A stretch of 64,000 bases of DNA from Okeania sp. SIO1I7 (GCA_010672585.1 JAAHGF010000018.1:1-64000); one strand, 5' to 3'; positions 38,749-48,800 are shown, counted from the first letter of the stretch. Program-made: numbers and translations. Notes: a model not told the origin generated them from the letters alone.

Positions 38749-39031
38749 TATTTTTTTGTTAAACTTCCAATCAAGAAAGTTTGTACATTACCACTGCAAA
38801 TCTGAAAAAAATGAGTATTTAGAACTTGCCGATTAACTAGCTATCAGCTAGCCTCTTGCAGAGGAACTTCGTTTTATTGCCTAGCCACAGGCGAATCTAT
38901 AAACTTACAAACTCTTGCTAAGAATATTCTCTCTAAAAAAATAGACTAGGGAAAATTTTTTATCTAAAGCACCCTAGATGTATGATTTTGTAATTTTTGT
39001 ATTATTCTGCTATACGCAATAGTTAAAAATC

Positions 39032-39580
39032 ATGTTTGTTGGAACTACTGAAGCATCTTCTCTATTAAGTATTTCTACTCAACGAGTTCGAGTTTTGCTC
39101 AAAGAAGGTCGGATTCAAGGCGCTCGGAAAATAAATGGTCGGACTTGGGGAATTCCTCTGTACAAAGGAAAACCAAGAGTCTCTGGTAGAAAACGTGGCC
39201 CTAAACCCAATTGGTCTCCTCATCGCCACTGCGGTAAAAATACTGTTCATTTTAATCGGCCTAATATAGAGAAAAATCGAAAGCTCAAAAAGGTCGATCC
39301 TCAAGCCAAATGTGAATATGTACTTTCTGCTCAACGTGGCTCTGAGATTTTGAGTAAAGGTCACGAAGTGGAGATTCACGGTCCTTGTCGGATTGTTTAT
39401 CGACCAGAAAAACCTCATACTTGTGGAGCAACTGTATGGATTGAGACTTTGGCAACGGCGACAGTGTTTAATCTTGATGGCACAGTGGAGCGGGTTGACA
39501 GTAGATGGATTTGGGAAGAAGAGGAGATGTGGAAAATCAATAAGAAAAATATTGAGGAATTAATTAGCATTTCTGTTTAA
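39032..39580 (+). CDS. Helix-turn-helix (excisionase/MerR-like) protein of unknown role
   Basis: 182 aa. The N-terminal ~45 residues resemble a small winged helix-turn-helix of the excisionase type (GTTEASSLLSISTQRVRVLL, then KEGRIQGARKINGRTWGIPL). A basic, Trp/His-containing linker follows (GRKRGPKPNWSPHRHCGK). The C-terminal ~80 residues (CEYVLSAQRGSEILSKGHEV, GPCRIVYRP, TCGATVWIETLATATVFNLD) are not a domain I recognise. It could be a regulator or an accessory protein of a mobile element. No partner gene is adjacent; radA upstream is separated by ~280 bp of repeat-like DNA. Confidence 0.6.
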   Translation: MFVGTTEASSLLSISTQRVRVLLKEGRIQGARKINGRTWGIPLYKGKPRVSGRKRGPKPNWSPHRHCGKNTVHFNRPNIEKNRKLKKVDPQAKCEYVLSAQRGSEILSKGHEVEIHGPCRIVYRPEKPHTCGATVWIETLATATVFNLDGTVERVDSRWIWEEEEMWKINKKNIEELISISV

Positions 39581-40101
39581 GCTGTCAAATTTTCTGCATC
39601 ATCAACTAATATCTTTTTTCTCAAATTACTAAATTAGGTGATTTTTGATTAATCTTTAATACAAACTAAATTGCGGGTAAATTTTGCTATATTACATCAT
39701 CCCGTTATTTGTCTCTTTTGGAGAATATTTTTAAATCTTTAGTTGTTATATATGACATAAATTTTTTGAGCAAGAAGAGTGTGATTTTACTGGCTATTTT
39801 TTTTCTGAAAAATAGTTTTCTTATTGATCTGATAATTCCAAGTTTTTATAGTTAAATCAATATACTAACCTATAATATTCAGAGTTTAATTTTTTTCCTG
39901 GGAAGCCAAATATAGGATAAGAAATATCATAAATTTTTCCTGAAAAATTAAATTTAGCAATATCTTTATAATGGTAATTTTCTTGAAGCGATCGCTATAA
40001 ATTTTTCAGCGATCGCTCTATTTAGTATACGCTATATATAGTGTCTTTGCGTAAGTCCTGGTTAAGTTTCCTGGCTAATAACTTTTAATTTTAATAGATG
40101 A
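39581..40101. other. AT-rich intergenic region; paired HIP1 hairpin at 39987-40017
   Basis: Two copies of the self-complementary decamer AGCGATCGCT (39987-39996 and 40008-40017), 11 bases apart, can form a hairpin about 85 bp past the stop codon of the minus-strand gene at 40102. It may act as a terminator or simply reflect HIP1 abundance. No gene is seen. Confidence 0.5.
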
Positions 40102-40956
40102 CTAAACAAATTGAATAGATTCTGGAACGGCTCCATTATAAAAAGTATTATAGTCGGTAACTGTTCCACAGGCATCAACTTTTTTCCCAAAAGTTTTCTG
40201 AGAAATGGGTAGTAAAACATTGAGTCCATCAAGAGGTTTGTAGTCAATTCCCTTATGTATAGCTGCTGCAATTAGAGCGCCATTACAGATGTAGTTTCTT
40301 GCCCAGTTTTCTGCATAATGTTTCAATCCATAGGAACCCATGGTGAAACTTTTTATAAATATACAATTACTCAACCAAGCTTTTGACCAATAGTATTGTT
40401 TTAAACCAATAGGCTCACAAAGGCTTTCCCTATCCCTATACTCAAGACTAGCCCACATTCCATTAGTGCATAACCCTTGATGTTCTTTTAAAACTAACTC
40501 CATTTCGTCTTTAAGTGAGGAGTATTTCACAATGTTTGATTTCCAGTAAAACTCAGATTTTGATTTTTTGAAGTCGTAGAGTTTTTGTTTTGTAGCTACA
40601 TTAGTAACTATATCACCTTGATATTTGTAGAATTTTTTATTTAACCTCTTCAAGGCTACTATTACCACACCTTCAGGTATTTCTGTACTACTCCAGTTAC
40701 TAATATCTTGACTTAATTGTAAAACATTTATTGCGCTTCTAAATGAGATTTTTTTATATCTACATTGACTGAGATAATTTATTGCCCAATAATAAGCTCT
40801 TAAACACTCATCAGACAAAAGATTTTTATCAATGCTTCTACTATCGTGTTTTTCTACTTCCTCTTCCTCATCTAAACCATAAATTTTTATATCGGGATTT
40901 ATATTTAAAATTGTAGTTATTTGTGCTTTTAATTGTTGATAATTAACTTGTTCCAT
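40102..40956 (-). CDS. Hypothetical protein (284 aa)
   Basis: Not recognised. An acidic stretch (GLDEEEEVEKHD) near residue 24 is followed by an all-helical-looking body rich in Tyr and Trp. The C-terminal part contains SFTMGSYGLKHYAENWARN, then YICNGALIAAAIHKGIDY. That reminds me of a short motif seen in some phage or plasmid proteins (GSYxLKHxAE..NGxxIxAA), but this is weak. The last segment (DACGTVTDYNTFYNGAVPES) is unusual in composition. No signal peptide or membrane segment. ATG at 40956 with no clear ribosome site. Confidence 0.55.
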   Translation of the reverse strand: MEQVNYQQLKAQITTILNINPDIKIYGLDEEEEVEKHDSRSIDKNLLSDECLRAYYWAINYLSQCRYKKISFRSAINVLQLSQDISNWSSTEIPEGVVIVALKRLNKKFYKYQGDIVTNVATKQKLYDFKKSKSEFYWKSNIVKYSSLKDEMELVLKEHQGLCTNGMWASLEYRDRESLCEPIGLKQYYWSKAWLSNCIFIKSFTMGSYGLKHYAENWARNYICNGALIAAAIHKGIDYKPLDGLNVLLPISQKTFGKKVDACGTVTDYNTFYNGAVPESIQFV

Positions 40957-41003
40957 TGCTATTTTTTATTTAATTTTTATTGTAAAAATCAACACATATT
41001 TAA

Positions 41004-41327
41004 TTAAGAATCTAGCTGATTTTTAATTTTGAGCCGTAGGCTATTAAATTGAATAGTATACCTTTCCACAAACTGCCGATGTTGCTGCGACTCAAGACCG
41101 ACCATGCTGCAAAACTGCCAAAACTTTCTGCATCTGACATCAAGCAAACCTTTTGCATCCAACCACAAACCTAAAAAAATCTTACTGTTGAGATAACCTG
41201 CTTCATCAAGCTTTTGCTGATGATCTTCTGCTTCATAAAACCGATATAAAACGTCATAACAAGTTACATTTTTATGTTTACTGCCTGCTTCTACTGAGGC
41301 CGTCGGTGGTTGCTCATCCACAGGCAT
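41004..41327 (-). CDS. Hypothetical protein fused to an out-of-frame tnpB tail (107 aa)
   Basis: The first ~20 residues (MPVDEQPPTASVEAGSKHK) come from the frame-shifted 3' end of the tnpB relic at 41280-41450. The remaining ~87 residues (DVLYRFYEAEDHQQKLDEAG, YLNSKIFLGLWLDAKGLLD, KFWQFCSMVGLESQQHRQFV) are not recognised and may be the surviving C-terminal part of an older gene. Translation is uncertain. Confidence 0.3.
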   Translation of the reverse strand: MPVDEQPPTASVEAGSKHKNVTCYDVLYRFYEAEDHQQKLDEAGYLNSKIFLGLWLDAKGLLDVRCRKFWQFCSMVGLESQQHRQFVERYTIQFNSLRLKIKNQLDS

Positions 41328-41450
41328 TTACGGTCAAGCCGACCGCATTCCTTAAATTGATACTTGCGTTCAAATCTCTATCCACTGACAAGCCACACGA
41401 TGGGCAGTCATAAGTTATCAGGCTTAACGGCTTATTTTTATCTTTCATTA
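41280..41450 (-). pseudogene. tnpB relic, zinc finger and RuvC-III segment
   Basis: The minus strand reads SLITYDCPSCGLSVDRDLNA followed by SINLRNAVGLTVNACG and a stop. This is the second half of the TnpB zinc finger, the last catalytic Asp (VDRDLNAS) and the C-terminal tail. Nothing upstream of the CPSC half remains. Confidence 0.85.
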
Positions 41451-41608
41451 TATGTAATAATACTTTTGACTCCTGACCTCGTCAAGGGTACTGGTGATGA
41501 GGTAATTAATCTTCACTATTATGAAACTTTTAACTATAGTTTTTTCTTAGATTTTATAGAAATTTCAAATCAAAAAATTACCAATTCACCAACACCCAAA
41601 AACTTCAA

Positions 41609-42904
41609 CTAAACAACTTTCCCAGAACTAATTTCTGACTCCAAATTAAACAAAAGTTGTAAAGTCTGCATCGCATGACGTCTCGCCTCAATATCCTGTT
41701 GTGCCCGTAACTGCACCATCGGGTCATGCAAAATCTTATTCACAATACCCCTAGTCAAAGCCTCAATTACCTCTTGATGTTTTTCCGCAAATTCTGAGCC
41801 TAAACGAGATAAAGCCTTTTCTAATTCCTGCTCCCGAATAGTCTCTATTTTTTGTCGTAAAGAATTAATAGTAGGAACCGTCTCTAAACTTCTCCACCAA
41901 ACATCAAAAGCTTCTACCTCTTCCTCCAATAAAACCTCAGCCTCCATCGCCATTTGCCGACGACTTTCTTGATTTTGAGCAACAACAGCCTTTAAATCAT
42001 CCACATTAAAACAACGAACATTTGGCAATTCACTCACATCAGTAGCAATATTACGAGGAACAGAAATATCCACCAACATTAAAGATTGATTAGGAGCTAA
42101 AATTCCTTCTAATTTAGCCTTATCTAAAATTGGTTGAGTTGCACCAGTGCTAGTAAATACTAAGTCAGAATTAGCAATAACCCGATCCATTTCTGACATA
42201 GAATAAACATTTATATTTGCATCTTTAAAACTATTTGCTAAATCCTGAGCGCGTCCGATAGAACGATTAATAATTGATATATTATTTGCACCTTTAGCTA
42301 ATAAATGTTGCACCAGTAATTTTGACATTTTACCAGCACCAACAATAGCCACTCGGTAATTAGATAAATCCTCTAATTTCATCTGAGCTAACTCTACTGC
42401 TGCAGAACTAATAGAAACAGCACCAGTACCAATACTTGTTTCCGTCCTCACCCTTTTTCCAGCAGTTACAGCTTGCTTAAATAAACGATTAAGAATCCGC
42501 CCAATACCCTTATATTGTTGTCCGAGTTTATGAGTTTGTTTAACCTGAGCTAAAATCTGTCCTTCACCTAATACCAAACTATCTAATCCAGCCGCAACTC
42601 GCATTAAGTGCATAATAGAATCTTCATGGAGCAACATAAATAGGTGAGGACGGAGTAAATTTAAAGGTATTTTACTAGAGTCAGAAAGAAACTGAGTTAC
42701 TTCTCGAATACCAGGCTGCATTTCATTAGTAACTACATAAATTTCTAAACGATTACAGGTACTAAGAATGCCAACTTCTTGGGTATAAGTTCCACCACAT
42801 AATTGAGTAATGGCATTTTCTATTTGTGTTTCTGGAATACTTAATTTTTCTCGAACTTCAACGGGTGCTGTTTTGTGACTAAGTCCTACAACTGCGATAT
42901 TCAT
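41609..42904 (-). CDS. hemA: Glutamyl-tRNA reductase
   Basis: Reduces Glu-tRNA to glutamate-1-semialdehyde, the first committed step of heme, chlorophyll and bilin synthesis, and so the ultimate source of the phycoerythrin chromophores made in this cell. 431 aa, normal. Catalytic Cys in [10 protein letters not shown] (~47-56), substrate site [17 protein letters not shown] (~105-121), NADPH domain [20 protein letters not shown] (~184-203), and a C-terminal dimerisation helix ([16 protein letters not shown] onward). ATG at 42904. The neighbouring regions are repeats, so it is probably transcribed alone. Confidence 0.96.
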   Translation of the reverse strand: MNIAVVGLSHKTAPVEVREKLSIPETQIENAITQLCGGTYTQEVGILSTCNRLEIYVVTNEMQPGIREVTQFLSDSSKIPLNLLRPHLFMLLHEDSIMHLMRVAAGLDSLVLGEGQILAQVKQTHKLGQQYKGIGRILNRLFKQAVTAGKRVRTETSIGTGAVSISSAAVELAQMKLEDLSNYRVAIVGAGKMSKLLVQHLLAKGANNISIINRSIGRAQDLANSFKDANINVYSMSEMDRVIANSDLVFTSTGATQPILDKAKLEGILAPNQSLMLVDISVPRNIATDVSELPNVRCFNVDDLKAVVAQNQESRRQMAMEAEVLLEEEVEAFDVWWRSLETVPTINSLRQKIETIREQELEKALSRLGSEFAEKHQEVIEALTRGIVNKILHDPMVQLRAQQDIEARRHAMQTLQLLFNLESEISSGKVV

Positions 42905-43729
42905 ATAATTTTTTTGTTATTTGGTCGTTATTTGTAGACAGAATTCAGTATTGATAATTTTCCCATAATTATAGGAAAATAGCTATAAAAATTTGATGGT
43001 TTGAAAAGAGATTTTAATCACTTCAAAATTATACATTTTGACATAACATAGGATTTTTTTTATCTAATGGTTAAATACTTAGAAAAGTAATACTTTTAAG
43101 TTCAGAGATGATAGCTGGTTAATGACAATTGATAATTGACAATTGATAATTGATAATTAATCCATTCGGTTTAAAGCCTCTCCTTTTAAGGAGAAAAAGC
43201 GGTCGTTAGCGCAGCTTCCCGTAGGGTGGGATGGCGTTAGCAGAGTGGCTTTGATAAGAGCGGGTCTCCTCGCTGTCCGACCATCGACCAAGAGAAGAAA
43301 TCAGATTTCCTTATATTCAATCAAGAGCGGTTTTAACCAGAGGTAATTATCCATTATTCATTATCCACTATCAATTGATGAAAGCAGATTCCATGTAAAT
43401 TTGCCACAGTAGTTAAAGAGTCCAAATAATGAAAGCTTCAAAATACTCAGGACTGGAAAAACTGTATTTTTTCCTACTCCCTGCTGTACTTCATAAACCA
43501 CCGAATACGCTGTAAATTAAAAAGATGAGGTATATAGGAGAAATTTATCTCATTTCCGCATCTAATCAAAAATTATTCAAAAAAAGGAGGCAGGTTTAAT
43601 AAATGACGACTAAAATTTTTTCATCTAAAAATATTTAATTGAAAACCTACCGCTCAACTAAACTTACTCAAAGGTCTAAAAGTCTAGTCAAACGCAAGTG
43701 GCTCAAGCACTACAAGGTTAAACGGCAAA
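42905..43729. other. Gene-free region with a family A repeat (43150-43380)
   Basis: The family A copy carries a nested insertion: AAGCGGTCGTTAGCGCAGC and TTCCCGTAGGGTGGGATGG up to CCATCGACCAAGAGAAG. The AT heptamer TGATAAT precedes it. 42905-43149 and 43381-43729 are AT-rich without recognisable genes. Confidence 0.6.
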
Positions 43730-43950
43730 CCCTTTATTCCCCAAAAACATCGGGAATTACTTTTATAATAATATTAAATGCCCCAAATTCATCAGCATTT
43801 AATAACTTATTATCTCCTGTTTTATACAATCCACAATCGCTATTCTTTTTCCTTTAAATATCGGTTTTAACTCACCATACTTTGGTAATTCATCTCTATC
43901 TAAAGAACTTGATTGTGATGTACAGGATGCTTCGGTAATTATTACTTTTA
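43730..43950 (-). pseudogene. tnpB relic, C-terminus (subtype with EAS.TSQSSFLD)
   Basis: The minus strand reads VIITEASCTSQSSSLDRDEL, then PKYGELKP, a break, and DCGLYKTGDNKLLNADEFGA followed by FNIIIKVIPDVFGE. This is the end of a TnpB protein including the last catalytic Asp (LNADEFGA). Same lineage as the relics at 1195-1345 and 63180-63311, different from the intact copies. 43951-44387 beyond it holds nothing recognisable. Confidence 0.75.
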
Positions 43951-44387
43951 TACCAATTAATCTGAGTATTATAAGTTAACATTTCTATTAATCTATAATG
44001 AGGTATGTTAACAAACTGTTGATTGTTTTTTCCCTAGATTAATATATTGTTTCCAATGGCTCATTATGCCCAATTATTAACGTTCCTAATAGTATTAGAT
44101 AGCAACTCACTAATTGTTGATAGCCGAAAACTGCAACCTAGTTAATTCTAAACTCCCGCACTACAAATCTTTTTCAATCGGGGTAGTAATTCAACCCTGT
44201 TAGCTGATACCCGTTTTCAGAGTATGACCTAGGAAATGCTAATAGCTAATAATAATAGCTAGTTAATCATTCCTAAGCCATTCCTATTGAGACAAGGAAA
44301 TTAATTATGACCACTTGATATTAATTTTTTGCAGGTCATTCTTTAACTTGAATATTTCCTAAATTTCCCATTTACCCAATACTATTT

Positions 44388-45425
44388 CTATTTAAGTTGC
44401 AGTGATTTCGATTCTCCGAACATATGCACAGTATCTACGAACCGAGCAGTTTTTGACTGAGAAGAAATAACTAAACTTTGGGTACGAGCACCATGAGGGA
44501 AGAAGCGGACTCCCTCCATTAGAGTACCAGGAGTAATACCACAAGCGGCAAATAGCACTGTTTCCCCAGAGGCTAAATCTTCAGCATTATAAACTTTGTC
44601 TGGATCTTCGACACCCATTTCTTTGAGTCGAGCTATGTTATCTTCTTTGCTTTCTCCAATTAAACCAGTTTTGACAATAGCTGGGTCATAAATCAGTTGT
44701 CCTTGGAAATGGCCTCCTAAAGCACGCATCGCTGCTGCTGAGATTACTCCCTCTGGCGCTGCACCAATACCCATCAAAGCATGGATATTTGTACCTGCAA
44801 ATGCACAAGAAATAGCTGCCGAGACATCACCATCACTAATCAGACGGACTCTGGCACCAGCTTGACGAATTTCATTGATTAGCTCTTTGTGACGTGGACG
44901 ATCCATCACTACAACGACTAACTCCTCAACAGAACGCTCCATACATTCTGAAATAATCTTGAGATTTTCAGTAGCAGATTTATTAATATCTACATGATTT
45001 TTGGCTACTGCTGGTGCAGCTAATTTTTTCATATAGACATCTGGTGCCGCCAATAGACCCCCTTTCTCAGAAATAGCTAATACTGCCATTGAACCATTTT
45101 GACCGTAGGCAACTAGGTTTGTCCCTTCACAAGGGTCCACTGCAATGTCAATCTCAACTAATTCCTCTGGGTTACAGAAGTTTTTAGCATCAGGCTGAGT
45201 ACAAATTCCTACTTCTTCGCCAATGTAGAGCATGGGGGCTTCATCTCGCTCTCCTTCTCCAATAACGATGCGACCCCGCATATGAATTTTGTTCATCCGC
45301 TCCCGCATAGCTTCTACAGCTACTTCGTCTGCGGTATTTTTCTCACCTTTTCCCATCCAACGAGCAGAGGCGATCGCTGCTTGCTCTACTACTTCGATAA
45401 TTTCTAAACCAATTACATTATCCAC
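44388..45425 (-). CDS. glpX: Class II fructose-1,6-bisphosphatase / sedoheptulose-1,7-bisphosphatase
   Basis: 345 aa, the size of the bifunctional cyanobacterial F/SBPase of the Calvin cycle, which regenerates RuBP. Li+-sensitive phosphatase superfamily motifs: [18 protein letters not shown] (~57-74), [19 protein letters not shown] (~92-110), [20 protein letters not shown] (~174-193) and [20 protein letters not shown] (~218-237). The start is GTG at 45425; GGGAGG lies ~11 bases upstream. Cytosolic tetramer, redox and AMP controlled in related species. Alone in its transcription unit. Confidence 0.95.
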   Translation of the reverse strand: MDNVIGLEIIEVVEQAAIASARWMGKGEKNTADEVAVEAMRERMNKIHMRGRIVIGEGERDEAPMLYIGEEVGICTQPDAKNFCNPEELVEIDIAVDPCEGTNLVAYGQNGSMAVLAISEKGGLLAAPDVYMKKLAAPAVAKNHVDINKSATENLKIISECMERSVEELVVVVMDRPRHKELINEIRQAGARVRLISDGDVSAAISCAFAGTNIHALMGIGAAPEGVISAAAMRALGGHFQGQLIYDPAIVKTGLIGESKEDNIARLKEMGVEDPDKVYNAEDLASGETVLFAACGITPGTLMEGVRFFPHGARTQSLVISSQSKTARFVDTVHMFGESKSLQLK

Positions 45426-45946
45426 GAATTTTTATCCTCCCAAATTCTGAGGAAAACTTTTTTATTTAGCTCTCCCAGTGTTAAAGTCTATCAGAGCCAG
45501 GGATCAGCTTAGGGCTTTGTACGGAATGTGGGATGTAAAGTTTTATTGCAGACAAATTATAGTCATTAGTCAATACATTAAAGACATAAGTCTAAATTAA
45601 AGATTGATGTAGGGAAAGCGATGGTTTGGGAAATTTACGAATTACTGTTTGTGAGAATCCCGCGCTGTAATTTTTAATTCAGCGCCGGGAGTATGTCAAT
45701 CAATATAGCAATCCTAAATCATTTGTAAAATTCCTGGACTTCTGAAAAGCTTCCTGCTTCTCTGTTCCCTTCTATCATCTGCTTCCTGCCTCCTGCCTTA
45801 AAGTTACCCATTTTTTGTACGAACCATTTCATATTGCTATAGCTTCAGTTATCTTAAATATTTAGTTTGACCTACTCAAATTCTGATAAAATAAGTAGCC
45901 ACAATATTTGTGAAAAAATGTCAGCAAATTATGGAACGGAAAAAAC
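45426..45946. other. Intergenic region with a solitary IS605-type right end and a small MITE
   Basis: 45687-45698 is GGGAGTATGTCA, the same 12-mer that ends two tnpB elements, here with no gene (solo right end). 45704-45841 is bounded by TATAGCAAT and ATTGCTATA and looks like a small MITE with TTCCTGC repeats. The rest carries nothing clear. Confidence 0.5.
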
Positions 45947-46276
45947 GTGAGTAGTAACGTTATTGTCATTAATGATTCTCAGTTTGAAACTGAAGTCCTC
46001 AAGTCAGAAAAACTTGTATTAGCTTATTTTTGGGCCACTTGGTGTGGCCCATGTAGGTTGATGTCTCCTTCAGTGGAAAAAGTGGCCACTGAATATAGCG
46101 ATCGCCTCAAAGTAGTGAAAATGGAAGTCGATCCTAAGTCTAAAATTGTGAAGCAATATCAAGTTGAAGGAGTCCCTGCCTTTAGACTATTTCAGAATCA
46201 AGAATTATTACTGTCCGATGAAGGAGCTATGACCAAAAAACAGCTAATCGAGAAATTAGATCCTTATTTAACCTGA
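45947..46276 (+). CDS. Thioredoxin
   Basis: 109 aa, standard length. Active-site WCGPC with Cys33 and Cys36 (FWATWCGPCRLMSP) and the cis-Pro segment EGVPAFRLF, where Thr after the Pro region is replaced by Ala. Reduces disulfides in target proteins using ferredoxin- or NADPH-thioredoxin reductase. It is a divergent paralog (for example VKMEVDPKSKIVKQY) rather than the main m-type TrxA, so no symbol is given. Start GTG at 45947 with GGAACGG ~10 bases upstream. A terminator hairpin follows at 46328. Confidence 0.9.
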   Translation: MSSNVIVINDSQFETEVLKSEKLVLAYFWATWCGPCRLMSPSVEKVATEYSDRLKVVKMEVDPKSKIVKQYQVEGVPAFRLFQNQELLLSDEGAMTKKQLIEKLDPYLT

Positions 46277-46327
46277 ATTAAATATTTGTTGTCTTTAGGA
46301 GTTCACCGAAAAAGTGGGTCTGAAGCC

Positions 46328-46352
46328 TCGTCCTTATTAGGGCGACTTTTTA
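46328..46352 (+). terminator. Probable Rho-independent terminator after thioredoxin
   Basis: Stem TCGTCC / GGGCGA (one G-T pair) with loop TTATTA, then CTTTTTAT. About 50 bp after the stop codon. It could alternatively be an end hairpin of the adjacent tnpB relic. Confidence 0.5.
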
Positions 46353-46393
46353 TTTGATTTAATACCCATAATTGTTAGTTGAAAACGATAATA

Positions 46394-46460
46394 ATGAAAG
46401 CTAGATACAAATATAGAATTTATCCAACAGTTGGACAAAAACACCGAAAGGTATGCTGAT
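46394..46460 (+). pseudogene. tnpB relic, N-terminal fragment
   Basis: MKARYKYRIYPTVGQKHRK then a stop at 46457. This is the conserved TnpB N-terminus (YKYRIYPT..Q). Everything after it is gone. The following ~200 bp hold degenerate family A sequence (TCTCAAGCCTCCTCTTTTCA) and GGTCGGAGCTACGC-type repeats in reverse. Confidence 0.7.
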
Positions 46461-46668
46461 AATTTGTTAAACTACTCATAAACCTATGACCAACAAATTA
46501 AGATCTCAAGCCTCCTCTTTTCAGGGGATAAAAAAAGAAAATTCCGTATTTTCGTAGCCTTCCTATTAAAGGATCTACTGTTTTGCTAGCGCACAACTCT
46601 GTTAAAGCGACGCGACATGGAAAGCGGAGCATGACATAGGAAAAAGCGTAGCTCCGACCTTATGAGGC

Positions 46669-46697
46669 TAACTGATAACTGATAACTGATAACTGAA
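46669..46697. repeat. Heptanucleotide repeat (ACTGATA)n abutting the cpeZ start codon
   Basis: Three to four copies of AACTGAT run directly into the GTG start of cpeZ at 46698, leaving no Shine-Dalgarno sequence. The same heptamer occurs at 6523-6541. Confidence 0.85.
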
Positions 46698-47309
46698 GTG
46701 ACACAATCCTCTTTATTTGAGAAACTAAAACACCCTAACCCTCACTTGCGCGACCGAGCAATGTGGGAAATAGTCGAAACTTGTGATGAAACTACCATTC
46801 CTAACTTGATGGAAGTTTTGGCAGAAGAAGATACCGTCTATCGACGGGCAGCAGTTAAGGTACTCGGAGCTATCGGGATAGATACAGTACCATCTCTAGT
46901 AGATTCATTGCTCAACAGTGATAATTCAACTATTAGAGGCAGTTGTGCTAAGGCTTTAGCTCAGGTAGCTACCAACCACAAGAATGTTCCCTTCCCCTCT
47001 GATGGAATTGAGGGTTTAAAAAAAGGACTCAATGACGCAAATCCTGTTGTTTACATTGCTTCTGCAATGGCATTAGGGGTTATTGGCAAGCCTGCTTTAG
47101 ATAGCTTGCTAGAGGTTCTTGATGGGACTGATAATCCAGCTTTGGCAGTAGCGATTCTTAATGCTGTTAGTTCTATTGATGACGATCGCTCTAGAAAAAT
47201 ATTAAGCAAATTCAAAAATGATAAATCTGCTGATACCTATGTACAGGAAACTGCTAACAGTGCTGAATCTCGGGTGGATATGTTGAAGTTTAAATCTAAT
47301 CCTAGTTAA
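46698..47309 (+). CDS. cpeZ: Phycoerythrobilin lyase subunit/chaperone CpeZ
   Basis: 203 aa made of HEAT-like repeats (LRDRAMWEI, YRRAAVKVLGAIG, IRGSCAKALAQV, VYIASAMALGVIG), the CpcF/CpeZ/NblB fold. CpeZ assists CpeY and related lyases in attaching phycoerythrobilin to phycoerythrin, probably stabilising the apo-subunits. The N-terminus (SLFEKLKHPNPHLRDRAM) is very like CpeZ proteins, and the length fits. The GTG start at 46698 directly follows heptamer repeats, so translation may be weak. It converges on the CpeF-like gene with a shared terminator at 47313-47357. cpeY is ~7 kb away rather than adjacent. Confidence 0.83.
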   Translation: MTQSSLFEKLKHPNPHLRDRAMWEIVETCDETTIPNLMEVLAEEDTVYRRAAVKVLGAIGIDTVPSLVDSLLNSDNSTIRGSCAKALAQVATNHKNVPFPSDGIEGLKKGLNDANPVVYIASAMALGVIGKPALDSLLEVLDGTDNPALAVAILNAVSSIDDDRSRKILSKFKNDKSADTYVQETANSAESRVDMLKFKSNPS

Positions 47310-47312
47310 GTT

Positions 47313-47357
47313 AACCTTAATCTGGCTAAAGCTCTGTGCTTCAGCCAGATTAAGGTT
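47313..47357. terminator. Bidirectional terminator between convergent cpeZ and cpeF-like genes
   Basis: Perfect 15-bp inverted repeat AACCTTAATCTGGCT / AGCCAGATTAAGGTT with a 15-base loop. It starts three bases after the cpeZ stop and ends 20 bases before the end of the opposing gene. Flanking T/A tracts are weak, so it may act partly as a processing or stability hairpin. Confidence 0.8.
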
Positions 47358-47377
47358 ATCTAATAGCTTATTTATTC

Positions 47378-48241
47378 CTAATCGTTTTCTGGAGGTTGTC
47401 TCTCTAATTGAGTAATTGCCAATTTGATAATTTTCTTAATATCTTCGTCTGACTCTTGTTCCCATGCTGCTCGCAAGGGTTCTAAAGCATTATGGGAACG
47501 GATTTTCATTAAGGACAAAGCTGCTGCCTTGCGAGTCTCACCGCTAGTAGGATGATTCAGTAATTCAATTAGACTGGGAACTGCTGGTTTGTAAGCTAAA
47601 TTTCCCAAAACTGCTGCTGCTTCAGTGCGTACCTCTTCAGACGCATCTCCCAGGGCAGTTATCAAAATATTGATGGCCTCTTCTTCTCCCGAATCTTGGG
47701 CAATTTTGGCGATCGCTCCTACCACTGCAGACCTAACTGCCACTTTTTCAGAATTAATTTCCCGATACAAATGCTCTTTGGCTTCAGGCCCAATAAATGC
47801 CAATGCCCAAGCAGCATGACCTTTGGTGCTTTCTGGATATTCTGTAGACCCTAAAATTTCTAATAAAACAGGGGCAGCAGCTTCTCCTATCCGAGCAAGA
47901 GCGCCAACTGACGATCCTTTAACTACTGTATCTTCATCATTGAGGAGAGCATGGACTAAGGGAGAAACTGTTTCTGGGTCGGCAATCAGGGTGAGGGTTT
48001 TGGCGCTAGCTCTGCGTACTACAGGATCGGGGTGATTTCCGAGAGCCTCTATCAAGAAAGGAGTAGCTGGTTTGCCAATTTGTCCGAGGGTCTCAGCAAA
48101 GCCTAAGCGCACCATTCCCCGCGAATCTCCCAGACACTCTACCATAAGTTTTAGGCGTTGACTGTCATTGGGGTCAAAGGTTTGTTGGACTACTTCTTTT
48201 CTGGCCTCTGCTAGAAAAGCATCTGTTTCTTCTGGAGACAT
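47378..48241 (-). CDS. HEAT-repeat bilin lyase family protein, CpeF-like
   Basis: 287 aa. An N-terminal helix (MSPEETDAFLAEARKEVVQQ) is followed by about eight HEAT/PBS-lyase repeats (e.g. VRLGFAETLGQIGKPATPFL, VRRASAKTLTLIADPETV, VKGSSVGALARIGEAAAPVL, VRTEAAAVLGNLAYKPAVPS). Length and repeat make-up resemble CpeF/MpeV-type proteins, which attach the doubly linked bilin at beta Cys50/Cys61 of phycoerythrin. NblB-type phycobilisome-degradation proteins are the main alternative. Location inside the phycoerythrin cluster favours a lyase role. A lone HEAT protein cannot be assigned a site from sequence. Confidence 0.7.
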   Translation of the reverse strand: MSPEETDAFLAEARKEVVQQTFDPNDSQRLKLMVECLGDSRGMVRLGFAETLGQIGKPATPFLIEALGNHPDPVVRRASAKTLTLIADPETVSPLVHALLNDEDTVVKGSSVGALARIGEAAAPVLLEILGSTEYPESTKGHAAWALAFIGPEAKEHLYREINSEKVAVRSAVVGAIAKIAQDSGEEEAINILITALGDASEEVRTEAAAVLGNLAYKPAVPSLIELLNHPTSGETRKAAALSLMKIRSHNALEPLRAAWEQESDEDIKKIIKLAITQLERQPPEND

Positions 48242-48284
48242 AAGAAAACTATTATTGATTCATAATTATGGGGAGTAAAATCTC

Positions 48285-48800
48285 CCACACTATAGCGTCA
48301 GCTTAGTGTGGGCTTCTCGTTTCGCAGCCCCGGTATTCCGTCGGGCACGCGCGAGCTTTAAGGACGTCTGGGTCCTGCCGGCCTATTTTTTATATTTATC
48401 GCTGCATTTCCTAGGTCATGCTTCCCTACGGGATGCTGCGCAAACGCAAACAAGTCGCAATCTATTACAATACCACAATGAGGACAAAAATGAGTTCGTA
48501 TTTTTAATTCTTTAGGGACTTTTTCGCCACAATTTAAGTAGTCTTGGCTAGTATTTTTGGGGTTCACTAATTTTTCGATAACGTCCTTTTCCTTCATAAA
48601 ACGTCACATAGCGTGAGATTTTAATGTTTACTTCCTGCTGTAGGGACGTTGCATGCAACGTCCCTACCAGACCGTCGGCGGCTACTCATCCACAGGCATT
48701 CACGGGTCTTGCCCGACCGCATCCCTCGCTCTTTATACTCTATTACTGCGGTTTGTTCTTTATTGGGCAGTAGCTGGTACTGGTAAGCGGTTCGCATATC
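48285..48800 (-). pseudogene. tnpB relic with internal deletions and a small in-frame insert
   Basis: 48316-48597 reads NPKNTSQDYLNCGEK, FCPHCGIVIDCDL, then FAFAQHPVGKHDLG, then NAAINIKNR. Apart from the 14-residue insert it matches the C-terminus of the intact tnpB at 49947-51176. The insert, just after the last catalytic Asp, is a short element containing GCGCAGCATCCCGTAGGGAA, flanked by GACTTG/GACCTAG. An N-terminal scrap (MRTAYQYQLLPNKEQTAVIE) is at ~48730-48800. The right-end hairpin (CCCACACTA, TAGTGTGGG) remains at 48285-48316. The middle is lost. Confidence 0.85.
48641..48668. repeat. 28-bp perfect palindrome
   Basis: GTAGGGACGTTGCA followed by its exact complement TGCAACGTCCCTAC. 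A near-identical palindrome (GTAGGGACTTTG centre) is at 62604-62631. It lies inside the tnpB relic, so it is a later insertion or part of the deletion junction. Confidence 0.85.
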
